64,000 nucleotides of DNA from DASZHA01 sp049644325 (GCA_049644325.1 JBARRR010000039.1:1-64000), one strand, 5' to 3'. Numbered from the stretch's first letter, positions 51,618 to 60,569 are shown. The notes: generated by a model not told the origin, from the sequence alone. Made by a program: numbers and translations.

Positions 51618-52145
51618 GTGGGCAACACGGTTGAGAACAGCATCGAGATCGACAGTCCCATCGGCGACGTGTTCGCGTTCGTCGACGACTACCAGAACGT
51701 GACCAAGTACATCGTGGGCATGACCGAGTACAAGCCGCTGACCAAGCAGACCAGCGGCCAGGGCTCGCAATTTCGGTTCGTCAAGAAGACCACCGGGCTG
51801 CCGGACATCAAGTCAGACGTCGAGATCACCGACTGGGCCAAGGACAAGAAGATCAGCTTCAAATCGTTCGCCGGCTTTGACAACGGCGGCACCTACACGT
51901 TCTCGACCAAGGGCGGGGCGACGGTGGTCAAGCTGAGCAACTCCTACGACCTCGCCAGCCTGATGGGGGGCGGCCGCGGTGGGATCTTTGGCGGCATCGG
52001 TAAGGCCGTCGGGGGCGTCGCCTCCAAGGCGGCGGAGGGCCAGGTGCGCAAGGACCTGACCAGGTCGCTGGAGAACCTCCGCGACAAGGTGGAGGCGACA
52101 GCCAAGAAGCCCGCGGCCAAGAAAGCGGCGGCCCGAAAGGCATAG
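51618..52145 (+). CDS. SRPBCC-family lipid/small-molecule-binding protein
   Basis: 175 residues. START-like fold: ENSIEIDSPIGDVFAFVDDYQNVTKYIVGM, then beta strands to about 115, the C-terminal helix EGQVRKDLTRSLENLRDKVE and a Lys/Ala-rich tail (about 158-175). A Gly-rich loop GGGRGGIFGGIGKAVGG is unusual for the family. It may bind a hydrophobic ligand; function unknown. The basic tail could touch nucleic acid or membrane. Confidence 0.82.
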   Translation: MGNTVENSIEIDSPIGDVFAFVDDYQNVTKYIVGMTEYKPLTKQTSGQGSQFRFVKKTTGLPDIKSDVEITDWAKDKKISFKSFAGFDNGGTYTFSTKGGATVVKLSNSYDLASLMGGGRGGIFGGIGKAVGGVASKAAEGQVRKDLTRSLENLRDKVEATAKKPAAKKAAARKA

Positions 52146-52153
52146 GACAGACG

Positions 52154-53053
52154 GTGAGCCCCCGCCGGCCGGGCGGCGCCGCCGGCAAGCTCAACGCTGC
52201 TCCGACGGCGCCGGACAACGCGCCCGTCGAGCTGGAGCCCCAGTATGCCCAGGTGGGGCCGGCCAGCGTCTACCACTACGACGTGGGCACCGGCCCGGCG
52301 GTGCTGTTGCTGCACGGCTGGAACCACCACGCCGAGGCGTGGATCCGAAACGTCGGGCCGCTGTCGAAGGCCGGGTACCGCGTGGTGGTCCCCGACCTGC
52401 CCGGCTTTGGCCGGTCGGGCATGCCTCGGATCGACTACTCGCTGAAGGGCTACGCCCGCTTCGTCACCCGCTTCCTCGACGAGCTGGGCATCGACCGGGC
52501 GACGATCGCGGGCAGCTCGATGGGCGGCGCCATTGCGCTGAAGACCGCCGCCGACCACCCTGAACGGGTCAGCGCCGTCGTCGGCGTCGACCCGGCGGGG
52601 ATGTTCACCAGCGCGCCCAAGCTGTGGTCGTTGCTGGCGTCGCCGCTCCTGAGGGCTGCGGTCCGGCCCTTCGTGGGTCACCGTCGCATCCTCGAGGAGT
52701 CGCACAAGAACGCCTACTACGACCGGGCGCTGTCGTCACCTCAGCAGGTCGACGTGATGGCCGAGGCCCACCTGCAGCCGGGGTACAAGGAGCACTTCAT
52801 GCGGATGGCCGAGCGCCTGACCGACTCCGAGCAGGAGCTGCTCTGGGATGTGCTGCCGCAGCTGAAGATGCCGGTGCTGGTGACCTGGGGACGCCAGGAC
52901 CGGACCCTGCCGGTGCAGCACGCCTACCGGGCCGCGCAACGTATGCCCGACGCCGAGCTGATCCTCTACGACCACTGCGGGCACCTGCCGATGTACGAGA
53001 AGGCCGAGGACTTCAACCGCGACCTGGTCGACTTCCTGCGCCGGCGTCTCTGA
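52154..53053 (+). CDS. Alpha/beta hydrolase
   Basis: 299 residues. The oxyanion-side motif LLLHGWNHHAEAW, the nucleophile elbow GSSMGG with S122, the acid Asp in TWGRQDRTLP and His in DHCGHLPMYE give a complete triad. The cap domain is about 140-220. It is probably an esterase or C-C hydrolase. GTG start 8 nt after the SRPBCC stop, so the two genes are cotranscribed. Confidence 0.88.
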   Translation: MSPRRPGGAAGKLNAAPTAPDNAPVELEPQYAQVGPASVYHYDVGTGPAVLLLHGWNHHAEAWIRNVGPLSKAGYRVVVPDLPGFGRSGMPRIDYSLKGYARFVTRFLDELGIDRATIAGSSMGGAIALKTAADHPERVSAVVGVDPAGMFTSAPKLWSLLASPLLRAAVRPFVGHRRILEESHKNAYYDRALSSPQQVDVMAEAHLQPGYKEHFMRMAERLTDSEQELLWDVLPQLKMPVLVTWGRQDRTLPVQHAYRAAQRMPDAELILYDHCGHLPMYEKAEDFNRDLVDFLRRRL

Positions 53054-53068
53054 GCCGCGAGTCCAACA

Positions 53069-53086
53069 CCGCCTCCGCGGAGGCGG
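53069..53086. terminator. Perfect GC palindrome between convergent genes
   Basis: CCGCCTCC-GC-GGAGGCGG is a perfect 18-bp palindrome lying between the convergent hydrolase and membrane protein genes. It has no U-tract. A transcription-ending or RNA-stabilising role for both strands is plausible by position only. Confidence 0.5.
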
Positions 53087-53092
53087 CGCCGG

Positions 53093-53485
53093 CTAAGCCC
53101 GGAGCTGCCTGAGCCGCAGCCCGGCGGCGACTAGGAGGGCCAGCGCCAGCAGGCTGAGCAGGGGGATGTCGGTCTGGGGGTTGCCGCCGAGGTCGCGATC
53201 GATGACGTGGCTGATGACGTGGACCGTGGCGGCGATGCCACCGGCGGTGAGGCTCACGAGCAGGGCATCGCTCCACGCCAGGGCGAGGAACAGCGCCATG
53301 CCCAGCCCCAGCTGGAACGCGCCGACGTCGTGGATGAAGTGCTGGTTGTACGGCGGGAAGACCGCAAGCCGGGCGAAGAACGACTGCGGGTCGAGGAGGG
53401 CCCAGAAACCGATGCCGAGGTTGAAGAGGCCCACAACCACCACAACCACGCGTGTGGCCAAGGTGGCCGGCTTCCCACCCCTCAT
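53093..53485 (-). CDS. Small four-helix membrane protein
   Basis: 130 residues from ATG 53485, which has GGAGG at 7 nt; an upstream start at 53632 would overlap the MMPL gene. Four predicted helices span about 10-130. The segment FFARLAVFPPYNQHFIHDVGAFQLGLGMALFLA resembles DUF4267/DoxX-like small membrane proteins. It is 35 nt after the MMPL transporter on the same strand, so it is probably part of the TetR-MMPL unit. Confidence 0.75.
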   Translation of the reverse strand: MRGGKPATLATRVVVVVVGLFNLGIGFWALLDPQSFFARLAVFPPYNQHFIHDVGAFQLGLGMALFLALAWSDALLVSLTAGGIAATVHVISHVIDRDLGGNPQTDIPLLSLLALALLVAAGLRLRQLRA

Positions 53486-53520
53486 CGTTTCGCCTCCTTC
53501 GTCGATTGGCAAGCCAGGAC

Positions 53521-56500
53521 CTACTTCGCCGGCTGCATCCGGGGCCGGCCGCCGGCCTTGGCGGAGCCGCCGGTGGCTTCCAGGGCCTCGACCCGGGCCC
53601 GGCTCATGCCGAAGTGCGGCCACCAGTTCCATTTGCCGAGGAGCACCGCCACCGCGGGGACCACGAAGCTGCGCACCACAAAGGTGTCCAGCAGCAGCCC
53701 GAAGGTGATGGCGAAGCCGGTTTCGGCGATGTTGAGCACGGGCGACGTGACCATCGCCGCGAACGTTCCGGCGAAGATGATCCCTGCCGATGTGATGATT
53801 GCGCCGGTTCGGCGGATGGCGCGTCCAATGCCCTCCTTGGGATCCGCGAGAACCTCCTCGCGGACGCGCGACATCAGGAAGATGTTGTAGTCGGCGCCCA
53901 CCGCCACCAGCATGACGAAGGCGAAGATGGGCACCGTCCAGTCAATCGCCCCCTTGTGCAGGAGGTACTGCCAGACGACGGTGGTAAAGCCCATGGCGGC
54001 GGCGTACGAGACCAGCACCGACGCCAGCAGGTAGACCGGTGCCACCAGGCTGCGAAGCAGCAGGATCAGGACCAACAGCACACCGACCAGCACCGCGATC
54101 GCCACCACCAGGAAGTCGCGGGTGAAGAGGGTGCGGAGGTTGTCGTTCTGGGGCGCGAACCCGGCGGCCAGGACGTGGGCGCTGCCCAGACGGGTCCCGG
54201 ACAGGGTGGTCGAGGCGGCTGACTTCTCCTTCTGCACCCGGTCCATCGCCGCTGTGCTGAAAGGGTCGTCCTTGCCCAACACCACGATCCGGGCGGTGGT
54301 GCCGTCGCTGGAGATGAAGTAGTAGCGGGCCAGCGCCAGCTGCGGGTTGTTGAGCTGGTCGGGCGGGATGAAGAAGCTGTCGCTGCCATTGGCGGCGACG
54401 GAGTTGAGATAGTCGGCGGCCTGGCCCAGGCCGGTCTTGAGCTGTTCGGTCCCTGAGGCGATCTGGCCCACGCCGCCACTGACCTGGCTGGCGCCGCCGC
54501 TCACCTGGCTGGCGCCACCGGCCAGCTGGCCCAACTTGTCCTTGAACGTCTGCTCACCCGCCTCCAGCTGCTGCACCCCCGCCTGCGCCTGGACCAGGCC
54601 GGCGTGGAGTTGGCCGAGGCCGTCGGCAAGGCTGCCGTTGCCGGTGGCGATCTTGTCGGCGCCGGCCTTCATGCCTCGCAGGCCCGGCAGCAGCTGGTTG
54701 GTCTCGGCGTCGTACACCCCCTGGACGTGGGCCTTGGCGGTGGCGCAGTTGACGCTGATGGCGCAGGTGGGGTCGGTGTTGAGCAGGATCAGGGCGGTGT
54801 TCAAATGCTCCGTGGCCAGCTGCACGCCCCCAATGGACGCGTCCAGCCCGGCTGAGAGCTGCTTGGCGCCGTCGCGGAGCTGGGCCGAGCCAGCCTGGGC
54901 CGACGCCGAGCCTGACACCGCCTGCCCCAACCCGGAGTTCTCCTGTTGCAGGCCGGCGATGAAGGGGTCGACGCTGTTCTGCGCCTGCTGGGCGCCGCCG
55001 GCGACCTGGCCGGCGCCGTTGGCCACCTGCCCGCTGCCGTCCTTGAGCTGCTGCACGCCGCCGCTACCCGCCTGCAGCTGGTCGCGGGCCTGCTGCAGGC
55101 CCTGGCCCACCTGGCCGGCCTGGTAGGGGATCGAGGCCTGGGGGATGCGGTCGCCACCCGGCTGGGTGAAGCTGCGCACCGACGTCACGCCGGGGACCCT
55201 GGTCTCGGACTTGGTGACGCTGTCGAGGAGGGCCAGGTCCTGGGGGTTGCGGAGGTCGTGGTCCGACTGCACCAGGATGTAGTCGGGCAGGATCTCGCCG
55301 GCGGTGTAGTGATGGTCGAGGGTGTAGAGCCCCTGGATGCTTTCGTTGCCCTGCGGCTGGGGCGTGCGCTCGTCGTAGGTCAGCTTCATCAGCGGGTAGA
55401 GCCCGGCCAGCGCCAGCAGCGGGATCAGGGCCATGACCAGCACCTGGCGGGGCCGCGACACGATCAGCCGGGAGGCGCCACTCCAGAAGCGGCTGCTCTT
55501 CTCGTTCTCGATCTTCTGGGGCCAGAAGAAGCGCTTGCCCCCGATCGCGATCAGCGCCGGCGTCAGCGTCAGGCCCGCCACCAGGGTAATCGCCACCGAC
55601 ACCGCGATCGCCGGCCCGGTGGTGTTGAACAGCGACACGTTGGCCTGGGTCATGGCCAGGCCGCCGATGACCACGGTGGCGGCGGCGGTGGCGATCGCCT
55701 CACCGACCCGCCGGGTCGCGGTCTTGAGGGCTTTGGGCTTGTCCTCCCCGCGCGACATCTGCTCTTTGAAGCGGCTGATCAGGAAGATGCAGTAGTCCGT
55801 GCCCGCGCCGAAGACGATGGCCAGTAAGAACGTCTCGGTGAACGACGCCACCTTGATGTAGTGGAGCCCGAGGAGGGCGACGATAGGCCGCACCACCAGG
55901 ATCGCCAGCACGATCGTGGTCAACGGGATCAGCGGCGTCACCGGCGACCGATAGATCACCAGCAGGATCACGATCAGCAAGATCAATGTGATGACCGTGG
56001 TCTGGCTGACGCTCGATTCGATGCTCTTCTGGAAGTCGGCGATGATCGCGGTGTCGCCGGTGACGTAGGTGGTCAGGTCGGCGGGCCGATCCTGCTTGAC
56101 CAGGTCGCGGAGGAAGAACGCGTCGCCATCGGCGCTCGGGGTGCCCACCGCGGCCTTGAGCCCTACGGGAATGTAGAGCGCCTTGCCGTCCTTGCTCTCA
56201 ACCGCCGATTTGAACTCGGGGTGGGAAATGTAGTCCTGGACGAAGGCGACCCGGTCAGGATGCTGGTTGAGGCGGCCCACCACCATGGCGTAGTAGTCCC
56301 TGTCCGTCTGGGAGATGCCGTCCTTGTTCTCCAGGACCAGGATCGCGTAGCCCCCCGCGTCGGAGCCGGCGAACTTCTCGCCCATAACCTTGTAGGCCTG
56401 CATGACGTCGGCGCTGGCCGGTAGGAATGGCGTGGCGTCGCGCTTGACGACCTCCTCGAGCTGGGGGATGAAGATGTTGAGCAGCACGGCGGCCAGCACC

Positions 56501-56562
56501 CAGGCCCCGATGATTGGGTACCGAAAGCGGGTGGCGAACTCGCCGAGCCTGCGGAAGACCAT
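53521..56562 (-). CDS. MMPL/RND-type transporter
   Basis: 1,013 residues with about 12 transmembrane helices. N-terminal helix near 15-35, the first porter loop (about 36-180), a helix bundle with GAGTDYCIFLISRFKEQ (MMPL signature), then a long second external loop (about 385-800), and the second helix bundle with VGADYNIFLMSRVREE. The second loop has many Gln/Gly/Ala heptads (for example ASQVSGGASQVSGGVGQIASG) predicted to be a coiled coil. It exports lipids or hydrophobic compounds. The TetR repressor gene directly precedes it with a one-base overlap. Confidence 0.92.
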   Translation of the reverse strand: MVFRRLGEFATRFRYPIIGAWVLAAVLLNIFIPQLEEVVKRDATPFLPASADVMQAYKVMGEKFAGSDAGGYAILVLENKDGISQTDRDYYAMVVGRLNQHPDRVAFVQDYISHPEFKSAVESKDGKALYIPVGLKAAVGTPSADGDAFFLRDLVKQDRPADLTTYVTGDTAIIADFQKSIESSVSQTTVITLILLIVILLVIYRSPVTPLIPLTTIVLAILVVRPIVALLGLHYIKVASFTETFLLAIVFGAGTDYCIFLISRFKEQMSRGEDKPKALKTATRRVGEAIATAAATVVIGGLAMTQANVSLFNTTGPAIAVSVAITLVAGLTLTPALIAIGGKRFFWPQKIENEKSSRFWSGASRLIVSRPRQVLVMALIPLLALAGLYPLMKLTYDERTPQPQGNESIQGLYTLDHHYTAGEILPDYILVQSDHDLRNPQDLALLDSVTKSETRVPGVTSVRSFTQPGGDRIPQASIPYQAGQVGQGLQQARDQLQAGSGGVQQLKDGSGQVANGAGQVAGGAQQAQNSVDPFIAGLQQENSGLGQAVSGSASAQAGSAQLRDGAKQLSAGLDASIGGVQLATEHLNTALILLNTDPTCAISVNCATAKAHVQGVYDAETNQLLPGLRGMKAGADKIATGNGSLADGLGQLHAGLVQAQAGVQQLEAGEQTFKDKLGQLAGGASQVSGGASQVSGGVGQIASGTEQLKTGLGQAADYLNSVAANGSDSFFIPPDQLNNPQLALARYYFISSDGTTARIVVLGKDDPFSTAAMDRVQKEKSAASTTLSGTRLGSAHVLAAGFAPQNDNLRTLFTRDFLVVAIAVLVGVLLVLILLLRSLVAPVYLLASVLVSYAAAMGFTTVVWQYLLHKGAIDWTVPIFAFVMLVAVGADYNIFLMSRVREEVLADPKEGIGRAIRRTGAIITSAGIIFAGTFAAMVTSPVLNIAETGFAITFGLLLDTFVVRSFVVPAVAVLLGKWNWWPHFGMSRARVEALEATGGSAKAGGRPRMQPAK

Positions 56563-57314
56563 CAGCCGGGTTTGGCCTCCGGGTCGATCGCCCTGGCCGG
56601 GGCCTGGCCGAACGGTGACGGCGTGGCAGGTGTGTCGGCCGAGTTCAGGATGTCCTCGAAGACCTCAAGCGGAGGCGTCTCTCCCGCCCACGCGTAGCTG
56701 GCGGCGGCGCTGCTCGCCCATAGGAAACCGAGACCCCGGAAGAGCCGGTCCTTGCCAAACTCGGGTTCCAGCACGTTCCGCAGCAGGACTCCATCGATGG
56801 TCGCCAGCAGGATGGCGGCGAACTCCTCCTCCGGGATGGGGGGCGCCAGTGGCAAGTCTTCGGACAGCCGGTGCACCATCGCGGTCGTCTCCGCGGTGAG
56901 GTCGCGGTACAGCTCGGCGACCTCCTTGCGCAGCCGCTCATTGGTGAAGCTGAGGCTGATCAGGTCAAAGAACAGGCGGCAGGAGTCGGATTGTGTCGCG
57001 TACTCGTCGCGGATCACCCTGAGGCTGGTCCACATCTGGGTCAGGGGATCGCCACTGACCTCTGCCATCCCAGCCTTGATGTTGGTCAGCATCTGGTCGT
57101 TGAGGTTGCGGACCACGGCAACGAGGAGGTCCTCCTTGGTACCGAAGTAGTAGTGGATCAGACCCTGGGCCACGCCGGCCTCGGCGGCGATGTCCTTCAT
57201 CGAGGTATTGCCGTAACCCTGGCGGCTCATGGCCGCGCTGGCGGCTTCGATGATGTGGCGGGCGCGCTCCTGGGCGGCGGGGCTTTGTACGGTGGCGGGG
57301 AGTGCGACGTTCAA
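56562..57314 (-). CDS. TetR-family transcriptional regulator
   Basis: 250 residues. HTH: MKDIAAEAGVAQGLIHYYFGTKEDLL (about 40-66). The ligand domain is the C-terminal ~180 residues, with an extended disordered tail. It is in one operon with the MMPL transporter (stop and start share one base), implying it represses its own operon. Two matching dyads lie in its upstream region. Confidence 0.92.
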   Translation of the reverse strand: MNVALPATVQSPAAQERARHIIEAASAAMSRQGYGNTSMKDIAAEAGVAQGLIHYYFGTKEDLLVAVVRNLNDQMLTNIKAGMAEVSGDPLTQMWTSLRVIRDEYATQSDSCRLFFDLISLSFTNERLRKEVAELYRDLTAETTAMVHRLSEDLPLAPPIPEEEFAAILLATIDGVLLRNVLEPEFGKDRLFRGLGFLWASSAAASYAWAGETPPLEVFEDILNSADTPATPSPFGQAPARAIDPEAKPG

Positions 57315-57332
57315 CTTAGAAACCTCTGCTAG

Positions 57333-57370
57333 TTGATCGATCAGTCAACATTGTTTGATCATTCAATCAA
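57333..57370. promoter_or_regulatory. Tandem TetR operators
   Basis: Two 16-bp near-palindromes of the form TTGAT-N6-(G/A)TCAA: TTGATCGATCAGTCAA (57333-57348) and TTGATCATTCAATCAA (57355-57370). They match at 13 of 16 positions and start 22 bp apart, two DNA turns, so bound dimers would sit on the same face. They lie 18-56 bp before the TetR start. Confidence 0.72.
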
Positions 57371-57569
57371 GGTCGTAAACGGATGTCAAGGCCGCGGTCC
57401 CCACTGGCACAACCTACCGTGGCAAAGCTTCTAGCCCATAGGCAAAAGGACACATTCGACCGAGGCGGAGATTGAGAGTCGCGGGCCGCGCTTGACACCA
57501 ACCGGCGCCGGTGCCAGCCTTCCCCGCTGGAGCGGCGCTTGGCCGCCGAGGTTCGCAGGAGGAGCGCAA

Positions 57570-57968
57570 ATGGGAGCAGCAGAGTACGCAGAGGCGGCGA
57601 GGCGCGGCTACAAGGCCTTCCAGGAGAACGACGTCGAGACCCTGCAGCAGGTGCTCGCGCCAGACGTCAAGTGGCATGGCACCGGCCGCAACCAGACGGC
57701 AGGCGACTTCGACGGCCTCGACGCCACCCTGGGCAGCTTCCTCAACCTGGCCCAGCTGACAAACGGCACCTTCGGCGTCGAGGTCCACGATGTCCTCGCC
57801 AGCGACGACCATGCGGTAGTGCTGGCCACGTCGAAAGGCGAGCGCAACGGCAAGACTCTGGAGTCGAACTACTGCCACATCTTTCACTTCAACGACAGCG
57901 GCCAGGTCAGCGAGGCCTGGGTGGTGCCGGTTGACCCGTACGCCGGGGACGATTTCTTCGCCGACTGA
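57570..57968 (+). CDS. SnoaL-like/NTF2-fold protein
   Basis: 132 residues from ATG 57570 with AGGAGG 8 nt upstream. A cone-fold domain starts YAEAARRGYKAFQENDVETL, then VLAPDVKWHGTG and ends ACHIFHF-like NYCHIFHFNDSGQVSEAWVV. Function unknown. A TTGACA lies about 75 nt upstream (57494). It is distinct from the SnoaL-like protein at 38192, with only distant similarity. Confidence 0.82.
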   Translation: MGAAEYAEAARRGYKAFQENDVETLQQVLAPDVKWHGTGRNQTAGDFDGLDATLGSFLNLAQLTNGTFGVEVHDVLASDDHAVVLATSKGERNGKTLESNYCHIFHFNDSGQVSEAWVVPVDPYAGDDFFAD

Positions 57969-57976
57969 GCCGACGG

Positions 57977-58897
57977 TCAGGTGACTATCGGCACCTCCGC
58001 CTCGGCTTCCACCGGGGGGCTGGTCAGCGTCACCCCCACGGAGGCGCCGACGACGAGGGCGAAGCCGACCGCCTCCAGGGGGTGCACGCCCTGGCTGAGC
58101 ACGATCGCGCCGACCAGGGCGCCCATCAGCGGGTGGAGGCTGAGGAGCACGCCGAAGACGTAGGAGGGGATCCTCTTCATCGCCAGCAGCTCGACGCTGT
58201 ACGGCACCGCCGAGCTGAGGATGCCGACCAGGACCCCCATCAGCAGGACCACCGGGTTGGTCAGCGTGCCGCCACCCTGCCACAGTGCGGGCGCGGTCAG
58301 CAGGATTGCGGCCACCACCATCGCCATCGCCAGGGTGTCCGCCTGCCGCCCGCCGGTCGCCACCCGCCGCCCCACCAGGACATAGAACGCCCAGCAGGCG
58401 CCGGCCGCCAGCACCCAGGCCAGGCCCACATAGTTGAGGTGGTCGGGGCCCGGCTTGCTGATGGCGATGACGCCCGCCGCCGCCATCGCCACCCACATCA
58501 GGTCGCGCCGGCGCGGCGACAGGATGCCGGCGATCACGATCGGCCCGGTGAACTCCACCGCCACTGCGTCGCCCAGCGGCAGCAGCGCGATGCCGTAGTA
58601 GAAGGCGGTGTTCATCAGGCCCAGGACCAGGCCCAGCGCCAAGGCGTACCCCGGCCTGATGCCCCGCAGCGACCCTCGCCGTGCCAGCAGCAGCAGCAAC
58701 AGCGCCCCGGCGCTGACGACGTTGCGGATCCAGCTGGCGGTCACCGGCGGGGTGAGCAGGAAGAGACGGGTGGCATAGGCCGCGCCCAGCTGGGCCGATA
58801 CCGTGCTCAGCACCACCAGGCTGGCGGCGACCAGCTTGTGTCGCGACGCCCCCACGGGCAGCGGCCGGCTATGGGTCTCTGCGGTTTCCCTAGCCAC
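57977..58897 (-). CDS. EamA-family (DMT) transporter
   Basis: 306 residues, about ten transmembrane helices in two EamA repeats: the first near 20-150, the second from WVLAAGACWAFYVLVGRRVA onward. PYSVELLAMKRIPSYVFGVLLSLHPLMGALVGAIVL is the RhtA-like signature, so amino acid or metabolite export is likely. The GTG start at 58897 overlaps the stop of the upstream LOG-like gene by eight bases. Confidence 0.9.
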   Translation of the reverse strand: MARETAETHSRPLPVGASRHKLVAASLVVLSTVSAQLGAAYATRLFLLTPPVTASWIRNVVSAGALLLLLLARRGSLRGIRPGYALALGLVLGLMNTAFYYGIALLPLGDAVAVEFTGPIVIAGILSPRRRDLMWVAMAAAGVIAISKPGPDHLNYVGLAWVLAAGACWAFYVLVGRRVATGGRQADTLAMAMVVAAILLTAPALWQGGGTLTNPVVLLMGVLVGILSSAVPYSVELLAMKRIPSYVFGVLLSLHPLMGALVGAIVLSQGVHPLEAVGFALVVGASVGVTLTSPPVEAEAEVPIVT

Positions 58898-59378
58898 GGG
58901 CGGCGGCCAGGGCTCGGTCCACGGCGTCGGCCACCGTGGGGCAAGCCTCCAGCAGCGGCTCGCCGTCGCCGGGCCTGGACGCCGACCAGGTCTCGAAGCC
59001 GAACACCGGCACCCCCAGCTTGCGAGCGATGGCGATCTCGCTGAGGGTTCCGTAACCCCCGCCGATGGCGACCACGGCGTCCGCCGAGCGAACCAGGATG
59101 ACGTTGCGGGCTTCACCGGCCCCGGTGGCGATGCGGACCTGCGCCGGCGCGATGGCCGAGGCCGTGCTCGCCGCGGGCAGCACGGCGCAGGCAAGTCCGC
59201 CGGCGGCGCGGGCGGCCTCGGTCGCCGCCAGCATCACGCCGGTCATTCCGCCGGTCAGCAGCACGGCTCCCGCCTCCGCGATGCGCGTGCCGGCTTCGGC
59301 GGCCGCGCCGTTGTATGGCGTGTCGGGGTCACCGTCGCCGCAGACGGCGACCTGCAGGGGCAGGGGATTGGCGGACAT
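58890..59378 (-). CDS. LOG-like Rossmann-fold protein (TIGR00725 type)
   Basis: 162 residues. VAVCGDGDPD at the N-terminus, LLTGGMTGVMLAATEAARA, and the signature IGGGYGTLSEIAIARKLG. The PGGxGT motif of cytokinin-type LOG hydrolases is changed to GGGYGT. It probably binds a nucleotide; function unknown. It is coupled to the EamA transporter. Confidence 0.87.
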   Translation of the reverse strand: MSANPLPLQVAVCGDGDPDTPYNGAAAEAGTRIAEAGAVLLTGGMTGVMLAATEAARAAGGLACAVLPAASTASAIAPAQVRIATGAGEARNVILVRSADAVVAIGGGYGTLSEIAIARKLGVPVFGFETWSASRPGDGEPLLEACPTVADAVDRALAAARG

Positions 59379-59475
59379 GGACCTGGACCGAGGCTAGCAT
59401 CGGGGGGTGGAGGCGGCCTGGCCGCCGGTCCCGGTGGGCAGGCCTTGAATGTAGTCCTAGAATCCGGCCATTCGC

Positions 59476-59558
59476 GTCGGCGTGGTGGAACGGTAGACAC
59501 GCCAGCTTTAGGAGCTGGTCCCCGCGAGGGGGTGGAGGTTCGAGTCCTCTCGCCGACA
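59476..59558 (+). tRNA. tRNA-Leu, anticodon UAG
   Basis: Acceptor stem GTCGGCG pairs with CGCCGAC (59551-59557), discriminator A59558. The anticodon stem is CCAGC/GCTGG with loop TTTAGGA (59507-59513), giving anticodon TAG. A long class II variable arm (CCCCGCGAGGGGG) and GGTTCGAGTCC T-arm confirm leucine. CCA is not encoded. TAGAAT (59458-59463) is a likely -10, about 13 nt before the tRNA. It reads CUA and other CUN codons. Confidence 0.97.
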
Positions 59559-59587
59559 GTCTTCACCAGCCGCGGCGCCCGCGCAGA

Positions 59588-59609
59588 TTTCTGACGCCCT
59601 CGTCAGAAA
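59588..59609. promoter_or_regulatory. Putative operator shared by both R2-like oxidase genes (copy 2)
   Basis: TTTCTGACG-CCCT-CGTCAGAAA is a perfect 9-bp-arm palindrome (22 bp). Its inner 17 bases are identical to those at 16505-16521. It sits 43-64 nt upstream of the oxidase start; a TACTTT possible -10 follows at about 59616. Confidence 0.78.
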
Positions 59610-59651
59610 CTGTGGTACTTTGGCCACTGGCGGAAGGTTTCGGAGGTGCCC

Positions 59652-60569
59652 ATGGCAACTACCACTAGCGACGTCGAGCAGGCGAGCCTGGTTCAGCTCG
59701 GCAACACCCACATCGACGAAGTCCTGACCCTGCTCGACCACGGGTTGGAGCGGCTCCCCAGCTACCGCGAGCTCTACCTCCGGTGGGAGCGCCAGCAGTG
59801 GAAGACCCAGGACCTCGACTTCACCCAGGACAGGATCGACAACGAGCGCCAGAAGGCCGAGGGCAACACCCGCCAGCTGGAGGAGTCGGAGCGGACCTAC
59901 GCCTCCTTCTGGATCGGCGAGCACCAGGTCACCGTCGACCTGCTGCCCTTCGTGATCGCCGCCCCCGACACCGAGCAGAAGCTCTTCCTCACCACCCAGG
60001 TGGTCGACGAGGCCCGCCACATGGTCTTCTTCGACCGCTTCTACTCCGAGGTCCTGGGGGTCGAGGAGGCCACCCTCCACGACCGGATCTGGGCGCAGAA
60101 GCCCCACGTCTACCGGGCCTATGACGACATCTTCTTCGGCACCCTGGCCAAACTCGCCGACGACCTCCGCCGGGAGCCCGAGAACTTCGACACCCTGGTC
60201 CGCGGCGTGACCGTGTACCACATCATCATCGAGGGCTTCCTGGCGCTCACCGGGCAGCGCTTCACCCTCGACTACCTTCGCCGCGAAGACCAGCTACCCG
60301 GCTTCCGAGCGGGGTTCACCGCGATCATGCGCGACGAGTCCCGGCACATCACCTTCGGGACCAAGTTCCTGTACGACGCGGTGCACCAGGACCCCAGGTG
60401 GGTCGGAGTGATCCAGGACCAGCTGAACCAGACGCTGCCGCTGAGCATGACGTTGCTCGAGGATTCCGATCCCACCGTCTCCGGCTACACCCAGGACGAG
60501 GTCACCACCTGGGGGATGCGTTCGCTGGAAAAGCGCCTCAAGGTCATCGGCGTCCCCTTCGGCCTGTAG
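59652..60569 (+). CDS. R2-like ligand-binding oxidase, paralogue 2
   Basis: 305 residues from ATG 59652 with GGAGGT upstream. Ferritin-fold R2-like protein; ligands E90, E120, H123, E194, E229 and H232, with V93 and Y189 at the positions of the Val-Tyr cross-link of Mn/Fe R2lox proteins. RWERQQWKTQDLDFTQDRID is shared in pattern with paralogue 1. It probably performs two-electron oxidation on a bound lipid-like ligand; natural substrate unknown. It is preceded by the shared palindrome. Confidence 0.88.
   Translation: MATTTSDVEQASLVQLGNTHIDEVLTLLDHGLERLPSYRELYLRWERQQWKTQDLDFTQDRIDNERQKAEGNTRQLEESERTYASFWIGEHQVTVDLLPFVIAAPDTEQKLFLTTQVVDEARHMVFFDRFYSEVLGVEEATLHDRIWAQKPHVYRAYDDIFFGTLAKLADDLRREPENFDTLVRGVTVYHIIIEGFLALTGQRFTLDYLRREDQLPGFRAGFTAIMRDESRHITFGTKFLYDAVHQDPRWVGVIQDQLNQTLPLSMTLLEDSDPTVSGYTQDEVTTWGMRSLEKRLKVIGVPFGL

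Noticed and set aside
54437..55160. Repeats of Gln/Gly/Ala codons inside the MMPL gene as a DNA repeat array
   Set aside because: The periodicity is at protein level (coiled-coil heptads in the external loop); the DNA units vary and no array structure exists.
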